From assembly GCF_003268635.1 (NCBI RefSeq), contig NZ_CP029639.1:3235501-3299500 (forward strand): a DNA stretch of 64,000 bases, written 5' to 3'. This DNA is from Paenibacillus sp. DCT19. GTDB taxonomy: Bacteria > Bacillota > Bacilli > Paenibacillales > Paenibacillaceae. A program made the translations under genes and the position numbers. Numbering within the stretch: the stretch's first letter is position 1; each line of letters opens with the position of its first letter. Below the pieces are notes generated by a model that was given only the letters and a program-made list of their open reading frames with translations, was not told the DNA's origin and did no database searches. Shown in pieces: positions 56,071-64,000 of the stretch.

Positions 56071-57831
56071 GTGTTGAGAAATACAAATACGAAATGGCGG
56101 CTATCCATTAATAAACGTCTGATCATAGCGTTTATTGTTGCGACATTTCCAATATATTTACTTGCAGGCATATTGTACAACTGGACTTCGGATTTACTAC
56201 GGAAAGATATTATGACCTCGACTGAAACGCAGTCTCAAAAGTATTTAAGTGAGCTTAATAGTACCCTTAGCCGCTTTAATTCACTTCAGTACGATATGCT
56301 TAACGATGAATATGTAATCCAGTTTGCGAATGCATATGACACGCTTGAGTCCTATCACAAAATTCAGCTTATTCATTTTTTGAGATCCAAACTAGTATCC
56401 ATTCGAAACAGCAGCGACTTCATCGTGGATGTACGTCTTTATTTAACAAATCTTGATATTGAAATATCCGCAAACGACGGTTACGGTCAGTTGAAGGTTA
56501 CAGATATCCCTCCTGAAAAGCTGAAAGATCCTTATCATCTTATTACTTATGATGACAGATTGCTTAGCGTCGCATACCCTCTTGAGAGCGAATATAGAAC
56601 CACCCCTGAAATAATCGTTGAGATCGAAATGAGAACGAGTGAACTTCATCGCAGCTTCGAAGCTGCGTTAGAAAAAGATTATTCTGGCGCGATTGTACTC
56701 GGACTAGGTCGAAACGCCAAAAATATGATTGTTGTGAATGATGACAAATTAGAACAGTCAATCACACGGCAGTATGGGGAAATGAAACAATCAACTCAAG
56801 AAGCTTCACCAATTCAAACGAATAAAGATTATATTTTTGTAAGATCTTCTCTGGCGGAAAATGACTTGTATATCGATCATTATTTGTATACACCAACGAT
56901 GTTTGAACCAATCTCGAAATCTATTATCTGGTTCTGGCTATTCTTCGGACTGACCATTCTAATGGTTGCCCTGTATCTGTACTACATCAACAGAATCATT
57001 AATAAGCCTATGGTGAAGCTTGTTCGCGCGTTCAAGCGAATTGAAGAGGGAAATTTGGAACTCAATATTCATCATAATAAGGAAGACGAATTCGGTTATT
57101 TATACAAACGTTTCAATGATATGGTAATCAATTTGAATATTTCAATAGATGAGATCTATAATCAGCGGATTCATCGACAAAATGCGGAGCTGAAACAGCT
57201 TCAATCACAGATTAATCCTCATTTCCTATATAATTGCCTGTTCAGTATCATTCGTCTTATTAAAATGGAAAAAGACAAAGAAGCCGTGCATTTCACGGAT
57301 CAGCTTGCCAAGTATTTTCAATTCATAACGCGCAACTCTAGAGATACAGTCACCCTTGAGAATGAAGTGGCACATGCTCGTAATTATGCCATGCTACAAT
57401 TAGCTAGATTTTCAGATCGGGTGACCGTGAATTTTGGCGAATTACCGAACAGTATCAAAGCTCTTTCGGTTCCACGCCTAATTATTCAGCCTATAGTTGA
57501 AAACGCATTCGTGCACGGCTTGGAAAATGTGATAGAAGGAGGTATTCTTAGCGTTTCGTTCCTGGATAAACCTGAACAGATCGTGGTTCTTGTCGAAGAT
57601 AACGGTGAGGACAGTGAGGATGCTATAAAAAAACTGTCTGCGCTTCTATCGGATACGCAAGATGAACAAGAGATCTCGGGGATTTTGAATGTGCATAGAA
57701 GGCTTCAGTACAAATACGGACCAGAGAGTGGGATAAAGGTCAGTCCTAGTGAGCTAGGTGGAGTAAAGATTGAACTAACGATTTCACGGAAAGAGGCGAG
57801 TGACGATGTACCGGATGTTAATTGTGGATGA
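56071..57831 (+). CDS. YesM-like sensor histidine kinase
   Basis: 586 residues from GTG 56071 (GGAGGAG upstream). Two membrane helices (about 18-38 and 287-308) enclose a large extracellular sensor domain. A HAMP segment follows ('INKPMVKLVRAFKRIEEGNLEL'), then the His_kinase domain with phospho-His in 'QINPHFLYN' and the ATPase with 'QPIVENAFVHGLE' and 'VEDNGE'. The final part overlaps the response-regulator gene. These kinases, with AraC-type regulators, sense extracellular oligosaccharides or the loaded binding protein and induce pectin and xylan uptake genes. Confidence 0.93.
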   Translation: MLRNTNTKWRLSINKRLIIAFIVATFPIYLLAGILYNWTSDLLRKDIMTSTETQSQKYLSELNSTLSRFNSLQYDMLNDEYVIQFANAYDTLESYHKIQLIHFLRSKLVSIRNSSDFIVDVRLYLTNLDIEISANDGYGQLKVTDIPPEKLKDPYHLITYDDRLLSVAYPLESEYRTTPEIIVEIEMRTSELHRSFEAALEKDYSGAIVLGLGRNAKNMIVVNDDKLEQSITRQYGEMKQSTQEASPIQTNKDYIFVRSSLAENDLYIDHYLYTPTMFEPISKSIIWFWLFFGLTILMVALYLYYINRIINKPMVKLVRAFKRIEEGNLELNIHHNKEDEFGYLYKRFNDMVINLNISIDEIYNQRIHRQNAELKQLQSQINPHFLYNCLFSIIRLIKMEKDKEAVHFTDQLAKYFQFITRNSRDTVTLENEVAHARNYAMLQLARFSDRVTVNFGELPNSIKALSVPRLIIQPIVENAFVHGLENVIEGGILSVSFLDKPEQIVVLVEDNGEDSEDAIKKLSALLSDTQDEQEISGILNVHRRLQYKYGPESGIKVSPSELGGVKIELTISRKEASDDVPDVNCG

Positions 57832-59437
57832 CGAGAAACTGCTGTTGAATGGATTATACGAATTGTTCCTGGAAGCCGAAGGACATCGACTTGAAGTTTA
57901 CAAAGCATCTACTGCATTGGAGGCTTTGAGAGTCATGTCTGAAAAGCGGGTTGATATTCTGTTGTCCGATATTAAAATGCCTAAGATGTCGGGATTAGAA
58001 CTTGGTGATCAGGTAAAACGGCAATGGCCGGAATGCAAACTCATATTCCTTACAGGCTTCGATCAATTTGATTATGTTCATCATGCCATTAAGCAAGGTG
58101 CACAGAACTATATATTGAAAGCAGAGGGAGACGATGCGATCGTAGAGGCAGTTCGTAAAACCATTCGTGATTTGGATGAAGAACAGAAGATGGACACTTT
58201 AATCAAACAAGCACGTGACATACAGAAAAAACATGCGGAGCATCACCGCCTTATCTACCTATCTGACTTACTGGAGGGCTTACAATCGCAGGAGGATCTA
58301 ACACCACAACATTTGGAGGCAATGGGGATCAAACTTGCAATAGACCGCCCCTTTATTATGTGTGTGGCAAGATTAGATTTGGTGAATTCTTCATTACGAG
58401 CTAGAGAGAGACAGTTACTTTTCACGGCACTGCATACCGTTTGTGTACGATTTCTGTCAGCCTATTCCGAATTCACAGACGTTGTATATAACCGGGAGTA
58501 TTATGTTTTCTTCATTCAATCTCGTGATCACTCCTCAAAAGCTGATGAGCAGTTAATAACTTTTATTAACGGGTCTATTGAATTGATTCAGCAAACATTA
58601 GAAAAATCGACAGGATATACATTTTCATTTGCACTTACAGAACGATCTATTGTTTGGAGCGATGTAGTCAAGCAGTTTACAGTTCTCAAAGCCTTCTTAT
58701 CTCGATACTATGATGCTCAAAAAATCATCGTGAGGAATAACAACTTTACAGGTTCGGAGAATCAAGATGAAGAAGAGGTACGTGGGTTCATTGAGGTTTT
58801 CCATAAGAAGGCAAATGCACTAGAGACGTACATTGAATCTGGACGAAGAGATGAAGTTCAATTTATATTGTCAGAACTGGCGTCTTATGCTGAGTGGGAG
58901 GCCATTGATGATATGCGATACATGGAGATGTATTGCGCGGTAGCACTTCGTATACTGACATCTGCCAACAAATTAGGGCTGGATCGTGATACTACAGTTG
59001 CTTCCCATATGTCCAAGCTGTTACAGCCCACATCCATTCTTATACGAAAAGAAGGGATCAAGACATTACAGCACATCTTAAACCAATTTGAACATTACCA
59101 CTCCTCTCAGTCTTCTAGCATGCGGATAGACATACTCTGGAAAATTAATCAGTACATTGAAACACATTTAGGTGGTGACCTTTCTGTATCCAATCTTGCG
59201 GAGCAAGTGTACTTGAATCCGGATTATCTATCCAGAATGTTTAAACAATCAAAAGGCATAACCCTTACGGAGTATATCGCAGCTCTGAGAATTCAAAGAG
59301 CCAAAGAACTACTAACGGACCCAAGAAATCTCGTGCAGGATATCGCCAAAGCCCTTGGCTTCACTTCGGCTGGTTATTTCAGTCGATTCTTTAAAAAAGA
59401 AACGGGACAAACCCCGCAGGAGTTTCGGACATCTTAA
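57806..59437 (+). CDS. YesN-like response regulator with AraC-type output domain
   Basis: 543 residues from ATG 57806 (AGAGG nine bases upstream; GTG 57800 possible), overlapping the kinase gene by 26 bases. Receiver: 'MLIVDDEKLL', phospho-Asp near 55 in 'VDILLSDIKMPKMSG', and Lys in 'YILKAEGD'. The middle region is of the YesN linker type. C-terminal double HTH from about 445 ('LSVSNLAEQVYLNPDYLSRMFKQSKGITLTEYI', 'LVQDIAKALGFTSAGYFSRFFKKETGQTPQEFR'). It probably activates the binding protein and permease genes that follow. Confidence 0.93.
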   Translation: MYRMLIVDDEKLLLNGLYELFLEAEGHRLEVYKASTALEALRVMSEKRVDILLSDIKMPKMSGLELGDQVKRQWPECKLIFLTGFDQFDYVHHAIKQGAQNYILKAEGDDAIVEAVRKTIRDLDEEQKMDTLIKQARDIQKKHAEHHRLIYLSDLLEGLQSQEDLTPQHLEAMGIKLAIDRPFIMCVARLDLVNSSLRARERQLLFTALHTVCVRFLSAYSEFTDVVYNREYYVFFIQSRDHSSKADEQLITFINGSIELIQQTLEKSTGYTFSFALTERSIVWSDVVKQFTVLKAFLSRYYDAQKIIVRNNNFTGSENQDEEEVRGFIEVFHKKANALETYIESGRRDEVQFILSELASYAEWEAIDDMRYMEMYCAVALRILTSANKLGLDRDTTVASHMSKLLQPTSILIRKEGIKTLQHILNQFEHYHSSQSSSMRIDILWKINQYIETHLGGDLSVSNLAEQVYLNPDYLSRMFKQSKGITLTEYIAALRIQRAKELLTDPRNLVQDIAKALGFTSAGYFSRFFKKETGQTPQEFRTS

Positions 59438-59485
59438 AGACGCAAGGTACACGTTGTCGGCAGAATACAAGGAATATCGGAATTT

Positions 59486-59499
59486 TGAAATCGCTTTCT
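59486..59499 (+). promoter_or_regulatory. Probable CcpA cre site upstream of the binding-protein gene
   Basis: TGAAATCGCTTTCT, one mismatch to the strict cre consensus and a full match to WTGNAANCGNWNNCW (preceded by T). It differs from the site at 56011 at a single base over 14. It lies 58 bases before the start codon. Confidence 0.65.
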
Positions 59500-59557
59500 T
59501 TCCCTCTGGACTGTAAGCTTATCTTGTACTTAATATTGAATGACTGGAGGGGTATAC

Positions 59558-61234
59558 ATGACGAACAAAAAAAGGAAAGTATTCTCTTTTGCTGTAGTAA
59601 TGATGCTAAGTGTCTCACTTCTGGCCGGATGCAGTTCGAACAATGCAAACAAGGTGTCCAATAATGAGGGCGTCAGCACAGCAACAAATCCCCCGTCTGA
59701 TCCGATGGCTAAGTATGATCCACCCATCGAACTAACAGTTGCTATATCGATTGCCGACGCAATCGCCGATGGCTTTTCTGAGGAGAAGTGGGAGAATAGC
59801 GAATGGATCAAAGCCTATCGGGATGAGCTTGGTATTATTGTTAAACCGCTATGGTACACCAAAGGTGCAGATGCAGGAAAGCAGAAAATGAGCGTTGCTA
59901 TCGCATCCGGTGATATACCGGATCTTGTAGGCGCGAGTCTGGAAAATCTCGCAACGCTGTCGAAGACCAATCTATACACTGATTTAACAGATGTTTATAA
60001 AAATTATGGAACACCATTGACGAAGGAGATCATTACCGAGGAAGGCAACACAGCCCTAGAGTCAGCAACCTTTGGAGGGAAGTTAATTGCTATTCCATCG
60101 ACTAGCTCATCTATTGATAGTGCTTCCTTTTTGTGGGCACGCCAAGATTGGTTGGAAAAGTTAGGTCTACCGAATCCAAAGACGACAGATGAACTATACT
60201 CGGCTCTCAAGGCAGTTGTGGAGCAGGATCCTGACGGCAATGGTAAGAAGGATACTGTTGGGCTCATGCTGAGCAAAGATTTCCTTACTCCTGGGTTGGC
60301 TGAAGCCATAGGATTATTTAATGCCTTCGATGCTTATCCGAAAACGTGGGTTCGTGGAACAGACGGTAAGCTTGTGTACGGTAGCGCACAGCCAGAAGTC
60401 AAGGATGCTCTTGCATATCTTAACAAACTGTATAGTGAAGGTTTGATTGAGAAAGACTTTGGCGCAAAAGATTCAGGTAAAGCAGCCGAGTTGGCTGCTG
60501 CTGGAAGAGTCGGTTTCAACTTTGGTCAAATGTGGAATGGGATGTATCCGTTACAGCAGACAAAGGATAATTTCCCGGATTCCAACTGGATGGCTTACCC
60601 GATCGTATCCAAGGATGCACAACCTGCTAATCCTCAAATCCAGTTAAATGTTGAGAATTACTATGTGATGCGTAGTGGATACGAGCACCCGGAAGCCATT
60701 ATGAAACTGATTAATTTCTGGACAGAGTTGAACTATGGGGATACATCCTCCGAGGAATACAACCGATTCTTGGGTCCTGAACCAGCTCCGGGACATCATT
60801 ATGCCGTTGCAAAGGCGTGGAAAGCAAAAAAGAACCTTCAAGGTCATCTTAATATAACAGAAGCTTTCAAAACGGGGAATGCCTCTAATTTGAATGCTGA
60901 AGAAAAAGGATACTATGATAATATTCAAAAATACAAAGATGGAGACAACGCCAACGCTCAATACGAGAAGGTGTTCGGCGAAACCGGTTCGTTTAAATAT
61001 ATGAACGAATATGTTAATCAAGATCTATTCAAAATGAATGAGTTCTATGGTGCACCAACGGCTGCCATGAAAAACCGGTTGAAAACGATTGAACAGGCAG
61101 TTATTGAATATTACACAAAAGTTATTATGGGATCCGACTCACTGGATAATTTCGATAAATTCGTTGATCAATTGAACAAACTCGGCCTCGAAGAAGTTAC
61201 GAAAGAGGTCAATGACTGGGACGCAGCTAAATGA
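59558..61234 (+). CDS. Extracellular solute-binding lipoprotein (LipO-like)
   Basis: 558 residues from ATG 59558, with TGGAGGGG upstream; the ATG at 59540 lies before that ribosome site and is not used. Lipobox LLAGC with Cys at about residue 25, then an Asn/Ser linker. The body is a large family 1 sugar-binding protein ('PPIELTVAISIADAIADGF', 'SASFLWARQDWLEKLGLPNPKTTDELYSALKAV', 'GTDGKLVYGSAQPEVKDALAYLNKLY'). It feeds the two permeases downstream. A hairpin terminator after the stop suggests it is made in excess over them. The adjacent rhamnosidase gene suggests rhamnose-containing oligosaccharides as ligand. Confidence 0.93.
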   Translation: MTNKKRKVFSFAVVMMLSVSLLAGCSSNNANKVSNNEGVSTATNPPSDPMAKYDPPIELTVAISIADAIADGFSEEKWENSEWIKAYRDELGIIVKPLWYTKGADAGKQKMSVAIASGDIPDLVGASLENLATLSKTNLYTDLTDVYKNYGTPLTKEIITEEGNTALESATFGGKLIAIPSTSSSIDSASFLWARQDWLEKLGLPNPKTTDELYSALKAVVEQDPDGNGKKDTVGLMLSKDFLTPGLAEAIGLFNAFDAYPKTWVRGTDGKLVYGSAQPEVKDALAYLNKLYSEGLIEKDFGAKDSGKAAELAAAGRVGFNFGQMWNGMYPLQQTKDNFPDSNWMAYPIVSKDAQPANPQIQLNVENYYVMRSGYEHPEAIMKLINFWTELNYGDTSSEEYNRFLGPEPAPGHHYAVAKAWKAKKNLQGHLNITEAFKTGNASNLNAEEKGYYDNIQKYKDGDNANAQYEKVFGETGSFKYMNEYVNQDLFKMNEFYGAPTAAMKNRLKTIEQAVIEYYTKVIMGSDSLDNFDKFVDQLNKLGLEEVTKEVNDWDAAK

Positions 61235-61240
61235 TGATGA

Positions 61241-61271
61241 ATAGGGGAACTTCGCAGTTCCTCTATTTTTA
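61241..61271 (+). terminator. Intra-operon terminator between binding protein and permease
   Basis: ATAGGGGAACT/AGTTCCTCTAT stem (one G-T pair) with TCGC loop and TTTTTAT tail, between co-directional transporter genes. Probably partial, giving more binding-protein than permease mRNA. Confidence 0.8.
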
Positions 61272-61295
61272 TAAAAACGGATGGAGTGTGCACAC

Positions 61296-62207
61296 ATGGA
61301 GCTAAAAGGAACCCGTAAACGTCGGTTCTCTACTGGTGCTTACCATATGATGCTGTTGCCGGCGGTCATTCTGGTTCTCATCTACAGCTATGGACCGATT
61401 GTTGGCATCGTTATTGCATTTCAAGATTTTATTCCCTCAAATGGATGGTTTAACTCAGAATGGATTGGATTCGATAACTTTAAGTACGTATTCGGTATGC
61501 CAGATACGATGCAAGTTATTGGAAATACCTTATTCATTTCATTGTTGAAAATGATCGTTGGTATCATATTTCCTCTTGGATTGGCGATCTTGCTTAATGA
61601 AGTTAAGAACGTTGTATTCAAACGAACAGTTCAGACGGTCGTCTATATGCCTTATTTTATTTCCTGGATTATATTATCCGGCATACTAATTGACATACTG
61701 TCACCTTCAGGCGGTATTATCAATAATTTTCTAGGACTTTTTGGTTTTGAACCTATTTATTTTTTAGGCGATGGTGCATGGTTCCGCTTTGTAATTGTTG
61801 CTTCACATATATGGAAAGAACTTGGCTTTGATACGATCGTATACTTGGCCGCAATTCTAAGCATCGATAAGTCTTTATACGAAGCAGCAGCGTTGGACGG
61901 TGCTGGACATATCAAGCAAATGTGGCATATTACACTTCCTGGTATGAAACCAATCATCGTATTACTTAGTGTTCTAAGCCTTGGAAATATATTAAACGCA
62001 GGTTTCGATCAGGTGTTTAATCTGTACAGTCCTCAAGTCTATTCCAGTGCAGACATTCTGGATACGTATGTGTTTCGGATCGGCATGGAGCAGATGCAGT
62101 ATGGTGTAGCAACAGCTGTTGGACTTTTCAAATCGTTCGTGTCATTTATCTTCATCTGTACCTCCTATCTTCTTGCCTATAAGCTCGCGAATTATCGCAT
62201 TTTTTAA
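61296..62207 (+). CDS. Sugar ABC transporter permease, LplB-like
   Basis: 303 residues from ATG 61296 (GGATGGAG nine bases upstream; the ATG at 61281 lies inside that ribosome site). Six membrane helices. N-terminal 'YHMMLLPAVILVLIYSYGPIVGIVIAFQDF' is typical of LplB/YteP. The cytoplasmic EAA loop 'YEAAALDGAGHIKQMWHITLPGMKP' contacts the ATPase. It pairs with the next permease. No ATPase gene is in the window; such systems usually share a distant MsmX-type ATPase. Confidence 0.94.
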   Translation: MELKGTRKRRFSTGAYHMMLLPAVILVLIYSYGPIVGIVIAFQDFIPSNGWFNSEWIGFDNFKYVFGMPDTMQVIGNTLFISLLKMIVGIIFPLGLAILLNEVKNVVFKRTVQTVVYMPYFISWIILSGILIDILSPSGGIINNFLGLFGFEPIYFLGDGAWFRFVIVASHIWKELGFDTIVYLAAILSIDKSLYEAAALDGAGHIKQMWHITLPGMKPIIVLLSVLSLGNILNAGFDQVFNLYSPQVYSSADILDTYVFRIGMEQMQYGVATAVGLFKSFVSFIFICTSYLLAYKLANYRIF

Positions 62208-62263
62208 TTGGAATTTACGAGCGATAAGCCCCATTTCTCTCAATAAATAAGGAGGCTGTATAC

Positions 62264-63148
62264 ATGATCGAACGACGCACGCTTTCTCGAAAAGTATTCC
62301 TATATGCGAACTATATTTTCTTAACCTTATTTTCCATCACTTGTTTATTCCCTATTATTCATATGGCCGCTTTATCCTTCAGTAGTAATGCAGCCGTTTC
62401 AGCTGGATGGGTGACGATTTGGCCTGTGGATTTTAATCTGGATTCCTATAAATATATCTTCAGTAACAACATCTTTATGAGTACGGTACTCGTTTCCTTT
62501 CAAAGGGTGATACTCGGGGTTTCCTTAAGTTTAACCCTCACTGTTCTTGCTGCTTATCCGCTCTCGAAATCCAATTTGAAGTTTCGTTCCAGAACGATAT
62601 ACTCCTGGTTTTTCGTTATAACGATGATCTTTAATGGAGGATTAATACCAACCTTCATGGTAGTTAAAGAGACGGGGCTAATGGACACCATCTGGGCTCT
62701 TGTCATCCCTTCAGCGGTTAATGTATTTAATATTGTGCTCATGCTTAACTTTTTCCGTACTCAGCCGCCAGAGCTTGAAGAATCTGCCCAAATGGATGGC
62801 GCAGGTTCCTTGCGAACATTATGGAGCATTTACTTGCCCATATCTAAACCATCCTTAGCCACAATCGCCCTATTTTCAATCATTTTTCACTGGAATTCAT
62901 GGTTTGATGGCATGATCTATATGAACTCACCGTCCAACTATCCGTTACAGACCTATTTACGAACCGTTATTGTATCAAGAGATTTAACCAATATGAACGC
63001 GAGCGATTTATCACTCCTTGCTAATATTTCTAATCGTACGGTCATGGCAGCCCAATTGTTCGTATCCATGCTGCCCGTCTTATGTATCTATCCTTTCCTG
63101 CAAAAGTATTTCGTCAAAGGGATCGTGCTTGGCAGTGTCAAAGGGTAG
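62264..63148 (+). CDS. Carbohydrate ABC transporter permease, LplC/YtcP-like
   Basis: 294 residues, six membrane helices. 'YIFLTLFSITCLFPIIHMAALSFSSNAAVSAGWVTIWPVDFNL' is the LplC/YtcP start. The EAA loop is 'LEESAQMDGAGSLRTLWSIYLPISKPSLATIALF', and the C-terminus 'YPFLQKYFVKGIVLGSVKG' is characteristic. AAGGAGG precedes ATG 62264. Heteromeric partner of the LplB-like permease, importing the sugar bound by the 59558 lipoprotein. Co-directional with, and 31 bases from, the rhamnosidase-like gene. Confidence 0.94.
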   Translation: MIERRTLSRKVFLYANYIFLTLFSITCLFPIIHMAALSFSSNAAVSAGWVTIWPVDFNLDSYKYIFSNNIFMSTVLVSFQRVILGVSLSLTLTVLAAYPLSKSNLKFRSRTIYSWFFVITMIFNGGLIPTFMVVKETGLMDTIWALVIPSAVNVFNIVLMLNFFRTQPPELEESAQMDGAGSLRTLWSIYLPISKPSLATIALFSIIFHWNSWFDGMIYMNSPSNYPLQTYLRTVIVSRDLTNMNASDLSLLANISNRTVMAAQLFVSMLPVLCIYPFLQKYFVKGIVLGSVKG

Positions 63149-63179
63149 TTTAATCAAACTATACATTATGAGGTGACAC

Positions 63180-64000
63180 ATGAATCAGGATCTATTGAAG
63201 CGTGCTTTTTTAAATCCGGGTCACTCGTTTCGCTCAGTTCCATTCTGGGCTTGGAACGACAAGTTGGAGCAAGAGGAGTTGAATCGCCAGATTGATGGTT
63301 TCAAGGAACAGGGCATGGGCGGTTTTATGATGCATGTGCGTGAGGGCTTGGAAACACCTTATCTGAGCCAAGAGTTTATGCATCGGATCAAGGACAGTGT
63401 TGCTAAGGCGAAGGAGTCAGGCATCTCTGCCTGGTTGTACGATGAAGATCGATATTCCTCAGGGATGGGTGGTGGAATGGTCGCGAGTAAAGGCGGCGAT
63501 AAGGTGCGTGCCAAGGCACTGACTTTAGATATGAGCCGCACCTTTGATCGAGAAGATACATCCATTGTGGCCATATATCACGCCATCATAATAGGGGAAG
63601 TATCACGAAGCTGAGGCAACTGGCAGAGAATGAACTCGGAGTGGTTCTTCAGACGAAAGATGAGATCTATCTCATCTTCCGTGTGAGAATCGCTGATAAA
63701 AACGACTGGTGTCATGGGGACACCTACACGGATCTTATGAATCCTGAAACGGTAAAGTTATTTATTGAGACGAACTATGAACCTTACAGAGAAGCAGTTG
63801 GAGAAGAATTCGGAAAAACGATTCCTGGGATATTTACCGATGAGCCGACGATCCAAGGTTTTGCCGAACGTATGAATGAACCAGAATTGACTTGGATTGC
63901 ATGGAGTGAACTATTTGCACACGAGTTTGAAGTCAGAAGAGGATATTCCATATGGACGTTGCTTCCATACTTCTTTTTTCAAGGTCCCCTTTCTTCACAA
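63180..64000 (+). CDS. GH106-like alpha-L-rhamnosidase, N-terminal part (frameshifted as read, cut by window end)
   Basis: Opens with 'AFLNPGHSFRSVPFWAWNDKLEQEELNRQIDGFKEQGMGGFMMHVREGLETPYLS', followed by 'ISAWLYDEDRYSSGMGGG', the N-terminal signature of GH106 and related glycosyl hydrolases. A frame break at the GGGGAA run 63594-63599 stops the first frame at 63614. Adding one base continues with 'SITKLRQLAENELGVVLQTK' and 'GKTIPGIFTDEPTIQGFAE' (an acidic 'FTDEP' motif typical of the family) to the window edge. No signal peptide, so it would act on imported oligosaccharides in the cytosol. Full members have about 900-1100 residues, so most of the gene lies outside. Rhamnosidase specificity is inferred from the family. 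Confidence 0.8.

Overview
The window reads as chromosomal DNA from a Paenibacillus-like Gram-positive bacterium. This is inferred from gene content, not from any search: many AraC regulators, two lipoprotein binding proteins of the LipO type with LplB/LplC-like permeases, a YesM/YesN-like two-component pair, S-layer homology (SLH) surface proteins with Listeria-Bacteroides repeats, FIMAH and DUF2264 domains, CtsR and CcpA sites, and AGGAGG-type ribosome sites. No rRNA, tRNA, CRISPR array, phage module or insertion sequence was seen.

Layout. 0-5.4 kb: a sugar-binding lipoprotein gene (minus), a P450 remnant, a CtsR-controlled hsp20, and a three-gene ABC exporter whose ATPase gene is frameshifted. 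5.4-18.2 kb: small regulator/enzyme modules, mostly divergent (AraC with Gfo/Idh oxidoreductase and ROK kinase; MerR with aldo/keto reductase; AraC with DUF2264; TetR with SDR; SDR with LysR; thioredoxin; AraC). 18.4-24.8 kb: one giant secreted pectin enzyme combining a family-11 rhamnogalacturonan lyase with two SGNH esterase domains, preceded by a perfect cre site. 25-26.6 kb: a YjdI/YjdJ-like pair, a gene remnant and a cupin gene. 26.6-38.5 kb: two large SLH-anchored surface proteins flanking a 1460-residue pseudokinase/AAA/GAF/LuxR regulator. 38.9-44.3 kb: a detoxification or redox cluster (MaoC, MarR, SDR, NAD(P)-binding protein, rhodanese-like, NTF2-like, old yellow enzyme) with three copies of one 20-bp palindrome placed at promoter -10 boxes. 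44.3-55.9 kb: an AgrC/LytTR-type two-component system divergent from a lipoprotein, double-anchored permuted GH3, small membrane protein, GH2, GtrA-like, GT2 and UDP-galactopyranose mutase series. 56-64 kb: a YesMN-like two-component system, binding protein, two permeases and the start of a GH106-like alpha-L-rhamnosidase cut by the window end.

How it fits together. The 18-25 kb enzyme and the 56-64 kb locus both point to rhamnogalacturonan/rhamnoside use under carbon catabolite control: cre-like sites precede the lyase gene, the sensor kinase gene and the binding-protein gene. The 44-56 kb locus looks like a self-contained surface-glycan system that both builds (GT2, GtrA, UGM) and trims (GH3, GH2) a glycan, probably with galactofuranose; it is the best candidate here for an undescribed system.

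Twelve single-base frame breaks were found, mostly in short homopolymers, each restoring a conserved reading frame if one base is added. They are most simply read as sequence undercalls; the affected genes are annotated as single genes with the break positions given.
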